A DNA stretch of 64,000 nucleotides, taken from the NCBI GenBank assembly GCA_029582155.1, contig CM055895.1, positions 17,598,787-17,662,786 on the forward strand, given 5' to 3'. Positions 35,337 to 48,581 of this stretch are shown one piece after another (within the stretch, counting starts at the first letter, position 1; each line of letters starts with the position of its first letter). The notes below the pieces were generated by a model that did no database searches, was not told where the DNA came from, and saw only the letters and a program-made list of their open reading frames with translations. The DNA comes from Panopea generosa (Eukaryota; Mollusca; Bivalvia; Adapedonta; Hiatellidae). The position numbers and the translations under genes were made by a program.

Positions 35337-36072
35337 GTAGGTTGTTAAATCATATCTCCCAGTATCAACTGCATTTAAGCTGTCAATATTTCCTTTATTA
35401 TAAGTTTGGTAATAATCAATAAATAGTTAATGTTATTTAATATATTAATATAAGGCAGATTGAAATTTAGCTTACTGAAATATCACTGAGCATCGAGCTT
35501 GATTTGTAAGAAATTGTTTCACATTTACTGTAAAAAATATTATTTTAACAAATAGAAGCAGTTTCACCAATGTTGACTGTATGTTATTGTTTATATGTCG
35601 TCATATAAACTTGCACAGGGTTTGCTTGGAATTGTTGTTTTTAACATAGCTTGACAAGTTAAAGCAAAACTTGCTGTAGATAACTAGATCATTATATATT
35701 GTCTTCCAGATATTTCACTTATATACGTCATGTAATCATATAAGGCATCACGTTGTTAATATATTTTGAGGTCCAATTGGCACCAGATGTGCTGTTGCTT
35801 AATTAAATTGCTTTTTATTTTTATTAGACTTTACATTGTAATGCATCATTTAAAAAACAATTGCAAAGCAGGTAAGGCAAATAAATTGAATGTTTTGAAA
35901 TTTTTATAAGAAACTGTAAATGAGGTTTTAAATATGCAACCAGTAGGGAACATAATTATACTTAATATAATAACTACCAAATAAAACCATGTTTGAAATA
36001 ATCATATTACAGGCATTGTAATGTCTACTATACATACTTAAGTTAATGGCTTGTTTTAATATTTTTTTCTAG

Positions 36073-36354
36073 AATGCAATGGCTTTAATGCATGGGTGTG
36101 AACTAAAAGGATTGACCCAAGAAGACGCCATCAGCATGCGTAGTTATGTTGTATACAAACTTCTTCATCATGCCACAGAACCACCGTCCCAGAGGACTAT
36201 TTGTGATCTTGTAGGTTGAACCAAGCCAGGTCACAAAAAGCCCTGGATTTGTTGTGGTAACTGTGGAAGATGGATCCACTTCGTATGTGCTGGGATAATG
36301 GAGGTCCCAAAGAAAGACTTTATATGCACTGTGTGTCACGCACAGTATTTTTGA
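36073..36354 (+). CDS. Last exon: end of Ulp1 domain and PHD-like finger
   Basis: The exon begins NAMALMHGCELKGLTQEDA, the helix after the Ulp1 Cys. It continues to a finger with WICCGNCGRWIHFVCAGI and DFICTVC, which is the second half of a PHD (C4HC3, with W..H..C) and binds zinc. A TGA at 36217-36219 falls just before the finger. A TGA at 36352-36354 is the natural end. If translated from this copy, the finger would be lost. Confidence 0.75.
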
Positions 36355-36359
36355 ACTTT

Positions 36360-36984
36360 CCTTTGTATATTTGTATTGTTTAATTTATTTCATGATTACT
36401 ATTGGATTGATGGTGAAGTGAAAATAGTTATAATATACCATAAAACCTATGGCAAAAAAGGATGGTTGTGATATTATGTTAATCATGGAAATTGCTTTCA
36501 ATATTCAATGTATATACACCAATACAAGCAATATTTATGTAAGTAATTTATAACTGTGTTGTTTATTCTTATACATCCTACACTTCATGAACAAAGTTAA
36601 TAAAACCCAAGTCTGCATTTTCCCTACTGGGTGTTCTAACTGTTTCGTTATCATTTCCAACTTATTTGAAATAATTAAACAGTAAGTAATAAAATGAATC
36701 AGTTATCCATTCGTGCAAGATGAAACTATCCATTGGACAATGTGTTAAAATAACCCTTAAGTACCACCGCTGATCATACACGAAATTGATCTTCATGTGA
36801 AAACAGCCAAGAATCAACCTTATACAGAATAATATTTTTCATGACGATTATCCACATATCAGATATGCTGATCAGTTTCATAGTGTTGCCCGAAAGATAT
36901 AAAACATACATCAAGGCTTCAAAGTTCCGTAGTATGACTTACTTCAGCATCATTAGTTAACAGCCATGAAGGTTGATCAGTTCT
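36360..36984. other. 3' region of the Ulp1 gene
   Basis: AT-rich DNA with AATAAA-like polyadenylation signals (for example GTTAATAAAACCC at 36595-36608). No other feature before the central satellite. Confidence 0.45.
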
Positions 36985-39900
36985 ATATTGTGGCTCACAT
37001 TGTGTATCGTTACTGAGACTGATTAAAAGTCATACTCTGTGTTATATACAGATATTCAATAGAGCCTCCGTAATGAGGCTAAGTTGGACCCATATTGTGG
37101 ACCATGTTAGCCTCTAACTGAGTATCGTTACTGAGACTGGTTATAACTCATACTCTGTGTTATACAGATATTCCATAGAGCCTCCGTAATGAGGCTAAGT
37201 TGGACCCATATTGTGGACCATGTCAGCCTCAAACTGTGTATCGTTACTGAGACTGGTTATAATTCCGACCCTGTGTTATACAGATATTCCATAGAGCCTG
37301 CGTAATGAAGCTAAGTTGGACCCATATTGTGGACCATGTCAACCTCTAACAGTGTATCGTTACTGAGACCGGCTATAACTCCGACTCTGTGTTATACAGA
37401 TATTCCATAGAGCCTCCGAATTGAGGCTTAGTTGGACCCATATTGTGGACCATGTCAGCCTCTAACAGTGTATCGTTACTTAGACTGGTTAAAACTCCGA
37501 CACTGTGTTATACAGATATTTCACAGAGCCAGCGTAATAAGGCTAAGTTGTACCCATATTGTGGACCATGTTAGCCTCTAACTGTGTATCGTTACTGATA
37601 CCGGTTATAACTCCGACACTGTGTTATACAGATATTCCATAGAGCCTCCGTAATGAGACTAAGTTGTACACTTATTGTGGACCATGTCAGCCTCTAACTG
37701 AGTATCGTTACTGAGTCTGGTTATAACTCCGACTCTGTGTTATACAGATATTCCATAGAGCCTCCGTATTGAGGCTAAGTTGGACCCATATTGTGGACCA
37801 TGTTAGCCTCTTACTGTGTATCGTTACTGAGACTGGTTATAATTCCGACACTGTGTTATACAGATATTCCATAGAGACTCCGTATTGAGGCTCAGTGGGA
37901 CCCATATTGTGGACCATGTTAGCCTCTTACTGTGTATCGTTACTGAGACTAGTTATAACTCCGACACTGTGTTATACAGATATTCCATAGAGCCTCCGTA
38001 TTGAGGCTAAGTTGGACCCATATTGTGGACCATGTTAGCCTCTAACTGTGTATCGTTTCTGAGACTGTTTATAACTCCAACTCTGTGTTATACAAATATT
38101 CCATAGAGCCTGCGTAACGAGGCTAAGTTGGACCCATATTGTGGACCATGTTAGCCTATAACTGTGTATCGTTACTGGGACTGGTTAAAACTCCGACTCT
38201 GTGTTATACAGATATTCCATAGAGCCTCCGTTTTGAGGCTAAGTTGGACCTATATTGTGGACCATGTTAGCCTCTAACAGTATATCGGTACTAAGACTGG
38301 TTAAAACTCCGACACTGTGTTATACAGATATTCCATAGAGCCTCCGTATTGAGGCTCAGTTGGACCCATATTGTGGACCATGTCAGCCTATGTGTATCGT
38401 TACTAAGATTGGTTGTAACTCCGACTCTTGTGTTATACAGATATTCCATAGAGCCTCCGTATTGAAGCTTAGTTGGACCCATATTGTGGACCATGTCAGC
38501 CTCTAACAGTGTATCGTTACTGAAACTGGTTAAAACTCCGACACTGTGTTATACAGATATTCCATAGAGCCTCCGTATTGAGGCTAAGTTGGACCCATAT
38601 TGTGGACCATGTTAGCCTCTAACAGTGTATCGTTACTGAGACTGGTTAAAATTCCGACACTGTGTTATACAGATATTCCATAGAGCCTGCGTAACGAGGC
38701 TAAGTTGGACCCATATTGTGGACCATGTTAGCCTCTAACTGTGTATCGTTACTGAGACTGGTTAAAACTCCGACTCTGTGTTATACAGATATTCCATAGA
38801 GCCTCTGTTTTGAGGCTAAGTTGGACCTATATTGTGGACCATGTTAGCCTCTAACAGTATATCGGTACTAAGACTGGTTAAAACTCCGACACTGTGTTAT
38901 ACAGATATTCCATAGAGCCTCCGTATTGAGGCTCAGTTGGACCCATATTGTGGACCATGTCAGCCTATGTGTATCGTTACTAAGATTGGTTGTAACTCCG
39001 ACCCTTGTGTTATACAGATATTCCATAGAGCCTCCGTATTGAAGCTTAGTTGGACCCATATTGTGGACCATGTCAGCCTCTAACAGTGTATCGTTACTGA
39101 AACTGGTTAAAACTCCGACACTGTGTTATACAGATATTCCATAGAACCTCCGTATTGAGGCTAAGTTGGACCCATATTGTGGACCATGTTAGCCTCTAAC
39201 AGTGTATCGTTCTGAGACTGGTTAAAATTCCGACACTGTGTTATACAGATATTCCATAGAGCCTGCGTAACGAGGCTAAGTTGGACCCATATTGTGGACC
39301 ATGTCAGCCTCTAACTGTGTATCGTTACTGAGACTGGTTATAACTCTGACTCTGTGTAATACATATATTCCATAGAGCCTCCGTATTGAGGCTAAGTTGG
39401 ACCCATATTGTGGACCATGTCAGCCTCTAACTGTGTATCGTTACTGAGATTGGTTAAAACTCAGACACTGTGTTATACAGATATTCCATAGAGCCTCCGT
39501 ATTGAGGCTAAGTTGGACCCATATTGTGGACAATGTTAGCCTCTAACTGTGTATCGTTTCTGAGACTGTTTATAACCCCGACTCTGTGTTATACAAATAT
39601 TCCATAGAGACTGCGTAATGAGGCTAAGTTGGACCCATATTGTGGACCATGTTAGCCTTTAACTGTGTATCGTTTCTGAGACTGGTTAAAACTCCGACTC
39701 TGTGTTATACAGATATTGCATAGAGCCTCCGTATTGAGGCTCAGTTGGACCCATATTGTGGACCATGTAAGCCTCTAACAGTATATCGGTACTGAGACTG
39801 GTTAAAACTCCGACACTGTGTTATACAGATATTCCATAGAGCCTCCGTATTGAGGCTAAGTTGGACCCATATTGTGGACCATGCCAGCCTCTGTGTATCG

Positions 39901-42900
39901 TTACTAAGATTGGTTATAACTCCGACTCTCTGTTATACAGATAATCCATAGAGCCTCCGTATTGAGGCTAAGTTGGACCCATATTGTGGACCATGTCAGC
40001 CTCTGTGTATCGTTACTGAGACTGGTTATAACTCCGACTCTGTGTTATACAGATATTCCATAGAGCCTCCGTATTGAGGCTAAGTTGGACCCATATTGTG
40101 GACCATGCCAGCCTCTGTGTATCGTTACTAAGATTGGTTATAACTCCGACTCTCTGTTATACAGATAATCCATAGAGCCTCCGTATTGAGGCTAAGTTGG
40201 ACCCATATTGTGGACCATGTCAGCCTCTGTGTATCGTTACTGAGACTGGTTATAACTCCGACTCTGTGTTATACAGATATTCCATAGAGCCTCCGTATTG
40301 AGGCTAAGTTGGACCCATATTGTGGACCATGTTAGCCTCTAACAGTGTATCGCTACTGAAACTGGTTAAAACTCCGACATTGTGTTATACAGATATTCCA
40401 TAGAGCCTCCGTAATAAGGCTAAGTAGGACCCATATTGTGGACCATGTTAGCCTCTAACTGTGTATTGTTATTGAGACTGGTTATAACTCCGACTCTGTG
40501 TTAGAAAGATATTCCATAAAGCCTCCGTATTGAAGCTAAGTTGGACCCATATTGTGGACCATGTCAGCCTCTAATTGTGTATCGTTACTGAGACTGTTTA
40601 TAACTCCGACTCTGTGTTATACAGATTTTCCATAGAGCCTCCGTATTGAGGCTAAGTTGGACCCATATTGTGGACCATGTCAGCCTCTAACAGTGTATCG
40701 TTACTGAAACTGGTTAAAACTCCGACACTGTGTTATACAGATATTCCATAGAGCCTCCGTATTGAGGCTAAGTTGGACCCATATTGTGGACCATGTCAGC
40801 CTCTAACAGTGTATCGTTACTGAGACTGGTTAAAACTCCGACACTGTGTTATACAGATATTCCATAGAGCTTCCGTATTGAGGCTTAGTTGGACCCATAT
40901 TGTGGACCATGTTAGCCTCTAACAGTGTATCGTTACTGAGACTGGTTAAAACTCCGACACTGTGTTATACAGATATTCCATAGAGCCTCCGTATTGAGGC
41001 TAAGTTGGACCCATATTGTGGACCATGTAAGCCTCTGTGTATCGTTACTGAGACTGGTTATAACTCCGACTCTGTGTTATACAGATATTCCATAGAGCCT
41101 CCGTATTGAGGCTAAGTTGGACCCATATTGTGGACCATGTTAGCCTCTGACAGCGTATCGTTACTGAGACTGGTTAACACTCCGACACTGTGTTATACAT
41201 ATATTCCATAGAGCCTCCGTATATAGGCTAAGTTGGACCCATATTGTGGACCATGTTAGCCTCTGTGTATCGTTACTGAAACTGGTTATAACTCCGAGTC
41301 TGTGTTATACAGATATTCCATAGAGCCTCCGTATTGAGGCTGAGTTTGACCCATATTGTGGACCATGGTAGCCTCTAACAATGTATCGTTACTGAGACTG
41401 GTTAAAACTCCGACACAGTGTTATACAAATATTCCATAAAGCCTGCGTAATGAGGCTAAGTTGTACCCATATTGTGGACCATGTTAGCCTCTAACTGTGT
41501 ATCGTTACTGAGACTGGTTATAACTCCGACTCTGTGTTATACAGATATTCCATAGAGCCTCCGTATTGAGGCTAAGCTGGACCCATATTGTGGACCATGT
41601 TAGCCTCTAACAGTGTATCGTTACTGAGACTGTTTAACACTCCGACACTGTGTTATACAGATATTCCAAAGAGCCTCCGTATTGAGGCTAAGTTGGACCC
41701 ATATTGTGGACCATGTTAGCCTCTAACAGTATATCGGTACTGAGACTGGTTAAAACTCCGACACTGTGTTATACAGATATTCCATAGAGCCTCCGTATTA
41801 AGGCTAAGTTGGACCCATATTGTGGACCATGTCAGCCTCGGTGTATCGTTACTAAGATTGGTTATAACTCCGTCTCTGAGTTATACAGATTTTCCATAGA
41901 GCCTCCGTATTGAGGCTAAGTTGGACCCATATTGTGGACCATGTCAGCCTCTAACAGTGTATCGTTACTGAGACTGGTTAAAACTCCGACACTGTGTTAT
42001 ACAGATATTCCATAGAGCCTCAGTATTGAGGCTAAGTTGGACCCATATTGTGGACCATGTCAGCCTCTAACAGTGTATCGTTACTGAGACTGGTTAAAAC
42101 TCCGACACTGTGTTATACAGATATTCCATAGAGCCTCAGTATTGAGGCTAAGTTGGACCCATATTGTGGACCATGTCAGCCTCTAACAGTGTATCGTTAC
42201 TGAGACTGGTTAAAACTCCGACACTGTGTTATACAGATATTCCATAGAGCCTCTGTATTGAGGCTAAGTTGGACCTATATTGTGGACCATGTTAGCCTCT
42301 AACAGCGTATCGTTTCTGAGACTGGTTAACACTCCGACACTGTGTTATACATATATTCCATAAAGCCTCCGTATATAGGCTAAGTTTGACCCATATTGTG
42401 GACCATGTTAGCCTCTGTGTATCGTTACTGAGACTGGTTATAACTCCGACTCTGTGTTATAGAGATATTCCATAGAGCCTCCGTATTGAGGCTGAGTTTG
42501 ACCCATATTGTGGACCATGGTAGCCTCTAACAGTGTATCGTTACTGAGACTGGTTAAAACTCCGACACAGTGTTATACAGATATTCCATAGAGCCTCCGT
42601 ATTGAGGCTAAGTTGGACCCATATTGTGGACCATGTTAGCCTCTAAATGTGTATTGTTACTGAGACTGTTTATAACTCCGACTCTGTGTTATACAAATAT
42701 TCCATAGAGCCTCCGTAATGAGGCTAAGTTGGACCAATATTGTGGACCATATTAGCCTCTAACTGTGTATCGTTATTGAGACTGGTTAAAACTCAGACAC
42801 TGTGATACAGATATTCCATAGAGCCTCCGTATTGAGGCTAAGTTGGACCTATATTGTGGACCATGTTAGCCTCTGTGTATCGTTACTAAGATTGGTTATA

Positions 42901-45690
42901 ACTCCAACTCTGTGTTATACAGATAATCCATAGAGCCTCCGTATTGAGGCTAGGTTAGACCCATATTGTGGACCATGTCAGCCTCTGTGTATCGTTACTG
43001 ACACTGGTTATAACTCCGACTCTGTGGTATACAGATATTCCATAGAGCCTGCGTATTGAGGCTAAGTTGGACCCATATTGTGGACCATGTTAGCCTCTAA
43101 CAGTGTATTGTTACTGAAACTGGTTAAAACTCCGACATTGTGTTATACAGATATTCCATAGAGCCTCCGTAATGAGGCTAAGTAGGACCCATATTGTGGA
43201 CCATGTTAGCCTCTAACTGTGTATTATTACTGAGACTGGTTATAACTCCGACTCTGTGTTATACAGATATTCCATAGAGCCTCCATATTGAGGCTAAGTT
43301 GGACCCATATTGTGGACCATGTCAGCCTCTAACAGTGTATCGTTACTGAGACCGGCTATAACTCCGACACTGTGTTATACAGATATTCCATAGAGCCTGC
43401 GTAATAAGGCTAAGTTGGACCCATATTGTGGACCATGTTAGCCTCTAACTATGTATCGTTACTGAGACTGGTTATAACTCCGACTCTGTGTTATACAGAT
43501 ATTCCATAGAGCCTGCGTAATGAGGCTAAGTTGGACCCATATTGTGGACCATGTTAGCATCTAACAGCGTATCGTTACTGAGACTGGTTAAAACTCCGAC
43601 ACTGTGTTATACAGATATTCCATAGAGCCTCAGTATTGAGGCTAAGTTGGACCCATATTGTGGACCATGTTAGCCTCTAATTGTATATCATTACTGAGAC
43701 TGCTGATAACTCCGACTCTGTGTTATACAAATATTCCATAGAGCCTCCGTATTGAGGCTAAGTTGAACCCATATTGTGGACCATGTCAGCCTCTGTGTAT
43801 CGTTACTGAGACTGTTTATAACTCTGACTCTGTGTTATACAAATATTCCATAGAGCCTGCGTAATGAGGCTAAGTTGGACCCATATTGTGGACCATGTTA
43901 GCCTCTAACTGTGTATCGTTACTGAGACTGGTTATAACTCATACTCTGTGTTATACAGATATTCCATAGAGCCTCCGTATTGAGGCTAAGTTGGACCCAT
44001 ATTGTGGACCATGTTAGCCTCTGTGTATCGTTACTGAGACTGTTTATAACTCTGACTCTGTGTTATACAGATATTCCATAGAGCCTGCGTAATGAGGCTA
44101 AGTTGGACCCATATTGTGGACCATGTCAGCCTCTAACAGTGTATCGTTACTGAGACTGGTTATAACTTGGACTCTGCGTTATACAGATATTCCATAGAGC
44201 CTCCGTATTGAGGCTAAGTTGGACCCATATTGTGGACCATGTTAGCCTCTAACAGTATATCGTTACTGAGACTGGTTAAAACTCCGACACTGTGTTATAC
44301 AGACATTCCATAGAGCCTACGTATTGAGTCTAAGTTGGACCCATATTGTGGACCATGTCAGCCTCGGTGTATCGTTACTGAAACTGGTTATAACTCCGAC
44401 TCTATGTTATACAGATATTCCATAGAGCCTCCGTATTGAGGCTAAGTTGGACCCATATTGTGGACCATGTCAGCCTTTAACAGTGTATCGTTACTGAGAC
44501 CGGTTAAAACTCCGACACTGTGTTATACAGATATTCCATAGAGCCTCCGTATTGAGGCTAAGTTGGACCCATATTGTGGACCATGTAAGCCTCTAACAGT
44601 GTATCGTTACTGAGACTGGTTATAATTTCGACACTGTGTTATACAGATATTCCATAGAGCCTCCGTAATTAGGCTAAGTAGGACCCATATTGTGGACCAT
44701 GTTAGCCTCTAACTGTTTATCGTTACTGAGACTGGTTATAACTCCGACTCTGTGTTATACAGATATTCCATAGAGCCTCCGTATTGAGGCTAAATTAAAC
44801 CCATATTGTGGACCATGTCAGCCTCTAATTGTGTATCGTTACTGAGACTGTTTATAACTCCGACACTGTGTTATACAAATATTCCATAGAGCCTGCATAA
44901 TAAGGCTAAGTTGGACCCATATTGTGGACCATGTTAGCCTCTAACTGTGTATCGTTACTGAGACTTGTTACAACTCCGACTCTATGTTATACAGATATTG
45001 CATAGAGCCTCCGTATTGAGGCTAAGTTGGACCCATATTGTGGACCATGTTAGCCTCTAACAGTATATCGTTACTGAGACTGGTTAAAACTCCGACACTG
45101 TGTTATACAGATATTCCATAGAGCCTCCGTATTGAGGCTAAGTTGGCCTCATATTTTGGACCATGTCAGCCTCTAACTTTGACTGGTTAAAAGTCGGACT
45201 CTGTGTTATACAGATATTCCATAGAGCCAGCGTAATGAGGCTTAGTTGTACCCATATTGTGGACCATGTTAGCCTCTAACTGTCTATCGTTACTGAGACT
45301 GGTTATAACTCCGACTCTGTGATATACAGATATTCCATAGAGCTTCAGTAATGAGGCTAAGTTGTACCCATATTTTGGACCATGTTAGCCTCTAACAGTG
45401 TATCGTTACTGAGACTGGTTAAAACTCCGACACTGTGTTATACACATATTCCATAGAGCCTCCGTAATGAGGCTAAGTTGTACACATAGTGTGGACCATT
45501 TCAGCCTCTAACTGTCTATCGTTACTGAGACTGGTTATAACTCATACTCTGTGTTATACAGATATTCCATAGAGCCTCCGTAATGAGGCTAAGTTGTACA
45601 CATAGTGTTGACCATGTCAGCCTCTAACTGTGTATCGTTACTGAGAATGGTTATAACTCTTACTCAGTGTCCTATAGTTATTCTATTGAT
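36985..45690. repeat. 116-bp central satellite array
   Basis: About 75 tandem units of 115-116 bp: GAGCCTCCGTATTGAGGCTA, AGTTGGACCCATATTGTGGA, CCATGTTAGCCTCTAACAGT, GTATCGTTACTGAGACTGGT, TATAACTCCGACTCTGTGTT, ATACAGATATTCCATA. The two halves each carry a GAGGCTAAG- or GCCTCTAAC-like phrase found in the 58-bp satellite, so the unit may be a diverged dimer of that family. Shorter units that lack the ...TAACAG part also occur. The array separates the 3' ends of the two convergent genes. Confidence 0.9.
38160..39440. repeat. 577-bp higher-order repeat in the central array
   Basis: A block of five units repeats with an offset of 577 bp. A 200-bp stretch at 38291-38494 recurs at 38868-39071 with the same rare variants (GTATATCGGTACTAAGAC and CTCTTGTGTT versus CCCTTGTGTT). 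A second block repeats with an offset of 224 bp at 39881 and 40105. Confidence 0.8.
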
Positions 45691-45699
45691 CTAACATAA

Positions 45700-46281
45700 T
45701 TACTAAGGTACTGGTAGATTTCCAGTGCATGGCAAATGGACACAAAACACGATAGTGGTAAAGAGAATAAATAACACCAATCAATGATAACTTGTTTGAT
45801 TTTTAAGACTACTTTTTATTAAGTAATATACATGTAGTTATAATGATCATTTGACAAAATGTTAAACAAAACATAAAACCATATATAATATTAATGAAAC
45901 AAACATGTGATATTTGACTAATAGTAAATGTATGTTTACATTTATCATGCAATATATAGTGTAGCCATGTTATATAACAGCATCAAAATTAATTATGCAA
46001 TGCCGCTATGCAACTAGTGGAAAAACAAGTGCTGTATATTGTATTCTGGCATATCCACTTGTGGATTTTGATTATAATTGACGAAATTTCCTGTAGTTGA
46101 ATGTTGTGATTGAGCTGCTCATTAGCGTATAACGGATATGACGGTGTGCTTTCCAATAGATGTTCATGAATTTTACATTGATTGTAATGATCATCACCCG
46201 ACCACTATTAATTCTTAACATCCATTTCATGCGTTTAGTATGCTCTTGTTTAATATGCCTATATTTGCCATCAGATTATGG
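45700..46281. other. Spacer between central satellite and transposase 3' end
   Basis: AT-rich non-coding DNA with no recognised feature. Confidence 0.35.
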
Positions 46282-46421
46282 ACAACTTCTTAAATGAATC
46301 ATATTCCATTATTCAGAACAAATCATTCTACTTACAGAATATTTCGACCATTTCAGTCGAAATATTCTGCAAGTCAAATGTTTTGTTCTGAGTATTGAAT
46401 ATAATTCATCAAAGATGTTAA
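46282..46421. terminator. Long hairpin 45 bp past the transposase stop
   Basis: 46294-46346 and 46355-46410 are inverted copies of about 53 bp with a nine-base loop (CCATTTCAG). The innermost stem is perfect: CAGAATATTTCGA / TCGAAATATTCTG. Weak pairing continues outward to about 46282/46421. It lies just past the stop codon of the minus-strand transposase. It could shape the 3' end of the mRNA or be a small MITE. The structure is certain, the role is inferred. Confidence 0.6.
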
Positions 46422-46465
46422 ATCCAGAGCAAGAGATCAACCTATATTGTTATTGGACAACTTAT

Positions 46466-46725
46466 TTACCGTAACTTGGAATACACAGAAGACAGACGCT
46501 TAAACAAGGACATGTATTCTATTGGCAGATCTGGCTTAAGAAATGACAAGGAAACCATGCTCCGAAACCACAAAAACAATTTTAAATGGTTGGTGAAGTT
46601 ATCTACATTCATGTACGACAGCATTGACTTGAGCTTTTTAAGAGTTGAGTTTCTTTGTTCTGCAACCTGTGTATTTAGGTCCTTGTATTGCATATACATA
46701 TTTAGGTTATACCCCAAATGACAGC
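46466..46725 (-). CDS. Transposase last exon with the acidic third catalytic position
   Basis: Acceptor TTTTACAG, stop TAA at 46466-46468. The peptide begins CHLGYNLNMYMQY, then LNTQVAEQRNSTLKKLKSML. The Glu in VAEQ with the following N..L..L is the usual place of the final acidic residue in KDZ transposases. The exon is intact. Confidence 0.8.
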
Positions 46726-47332
46726 CTGTAAAAGGAATGACATAAAAACACTAAATACATCTTTAACTTTAAAATAAGCAAAATATTTACCCTAATCTGA
46801 AGAAAAAATACTTTTTGAAATATTGTCCCCTTTTCTAGAATGAAAAACTGTTCTCGACTTCCTAAAATTCATACTAAATTTGGTACTCAGCTGATTTGAT
46901 GTTATTACTCACAAACGGAAATAATCGGTAAAATTTCAATTATAAAATATAAATCTTATAAAGTAAACTTTATCACAAACGAAAATGAGCTCATGTGACT
47001 GTAATTATTAATATATTAGTGCTAATAAAACATTATAAACAGACATTACAGCTGATACTACCACTTATTATATTCAAGGTATTAACAAACATTATAATAA
47101 GAAGATACTTCACATTGCTCCGTGTTTAATTGCTAAATGCTGACAATAAAAATAATCTATATTGCGAAAAATTATGCCTTAGAAAAGAAGTGTGAAACCA
47201 GTGACGATATAGTTTTTATAAAAATCGCTACAAGTTCAAAATAAAAAAAAAAGAGATTAATACTTTAAAAGTAAAGAGAGAAACACAAATGGATTCTTAA
47301 CTAAACACAAATTATGAATACTTCACACTTAC

Positions 47333-47455
47333 CGACATGGTTGCACCAATGGAATCTGTCCACAACAAACCATGTGTCTCTAAAAAAGACCGGATCTCTA
47401 TTCAACGCATAATTGTGCAGATTGCAAGCATTGTCATACACAACAAGTTTCGGTG
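47333..47455 (-). CDS. Transposase exon with both catalytic Asp motifs
   Basis: The peptide has PKLVVYDNACNLHNYALNRD followed by FFRDTWFVVDRFHWCNHVG. YDNAC and VDRFHW are the two signature motifs of the KDZ core and carry two of the DDE-type acidic residues. Splice sites are clean and phases match both neighbours. Confidence 0.9.
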
Positions 47456-48060
47456 CTGAAAATGATTAAAATTTAAATTTGATTACCTTTTAAACATATA
47501 AAAAATTAAAAAAAAATCATCTGAGTAGGTGGTTTTACGTTAATTTTCATAAAATGCTTTTAATAAATGAGGTTCTTAATGAAGGCAAAAAATTGTCAAT
47601 AATAGTTCTTTTATGCATAAAATATAATGGTTGTAATGTCAAAAATAAAGAATAAGCTACACAACAGTTTACAGTAACCTTCATACTTTTCCATTAAATT
47701 TCTTAGTTGAATATATTTTATTTCATGATGCTTACAACATTGTTTATACAAACTACAAAATAAAAAGGGATCAGATTAAACACACTTATAAAGTTCATTA
47801 ATCTTCTTATAGTATGCTCAAATTTACAACTATCTAGGAATAAAGGCTGCCTACTTCTTATGTTCAATCTAAGGCATAAAGTTCATTAGAAGTATGTTGC
47901 CCGGTGCAAGAAGCTGTTAGATAATGTAACTTGCCTATACAGAAAATAAAAAAGTGCAAATTTTGAAGAAGATAGTTAAGTTTTTTTTTGTATGAATCGG
48001 ATAGTCAACAAACTTATTAAATATATCTAAAACCAAACACATTCCTTCAAATAACATTAC

Positions 48061-48144
48061 CGGTATGGAATCTCGTCCGGAGTATTGAGAAAGGGACATT
48101 TGGGGACTCGACATCTTCCATTAACTGGAACCCATAGCAAATCC
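48061..48144 (-). CDS. Transposase core exon (HGICYGF)
   Basis: GICYGFQLMEDVESPNVPFS matches the 'C.HG..YGF..m...EsP...F' strand just before the catalytic Asp. TTTCAG acceptor and GTAATG donor. Phase joins both sides. Confidence 0.85.
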
Positions 48145-48339
48145 CTGAAATAAAAATTACAATAAACAAGGTTAAGATGACCATTACATGCTTATCACAA
48201 ATACTTTCAGAAGCTATACTATTTATGTAAGTATTTGTAAATACCATTTTTTCAGCTGTACATTTCTAAGACTTCCATTCTGCAGTTAAAACATATTATT
48301 ATCTAGATTTATATATTTAGAAAAAATAAGTCCAAAAAG

Positions 48340-48545
48340 GATCATAACTCTTCCAAAATGCAATCCATAGTTATGGTTATTATGTATTAGAGTTCCATAG
48401 ATGATGCTGAATACACATGTGAAGTTTCATTCATATCAAATTAGTGGTTACATACATACCTAACCTGATAAAAAACTTTAATCTGAAGAACCAATGCTGA
48501 AGCCAACTCCGAGGCGAGTACAATAGCCCCACTACTCTACGAATA
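48340..48545 (-). repeat. Dispersed molluscan repeat in an intron
   Basis: The text AAAGGATCATAACTCTTCC, TGTGAAGTTTCATTCATATC and AATAGCCCCACTACTCTACGAATATTCG resembles a very common bivalve interspersed repeat (recognition from memory). It is non-coding. Confidence 0.45.
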
Positions 48546-48581
48546 TTCGAGCTAAAATATCAAGAAAAAATGTTTACTTAC

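Larger units (their letters stand above)
26278..36354 (+). pseudogene. Ulp1/C48-type cysteine peptidase with PHD-like finger, KDZ-associated
   Basis: Exons read by splice signals and phase: 26278-26280 (proposed ATG, then GTATAA), 26399-26470, 26914-26992, 27444-27560, 27922-28035, 28531-28620, 29243-29316, 29608-29658, 31733-31783, 32038-32088, 32334-32384, 32622-32682, 33415-33569, 34237-34368, 34817-34969, 35222-35336 and 36073-36354. All internal junctions join in phase except at one inserted base. The C-terminal third is an Ulp1-like fold: WLCDK, then the His motif GNHWVLL, SILD, and the Gln-Cys motif QKDGSSCGPF. A PHD-like Cys/His cluster follows. Such enzymes cleave SUMO or ubiquitin-like tags in the nucleus, and they accompany KDZ transposases. 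Damage: an extra base near 34823, TAG at 34926-34928 and TGA at 36217-36219. The N-terminal half is unrecognised. An AATAAA lies at 36598. Confidence 0.75.

Noticed and set aside
38291-39071. Two identical 67-codon minus-strand open frames
   Set aside because: They are copies of the 116-bp satellite in a higher-order repeat; no coding signs.
46476-46721. 81-codon plus-strand frame
   Set aside because: Antisense shadow of the transposase last exon, which carries clear family motifs.
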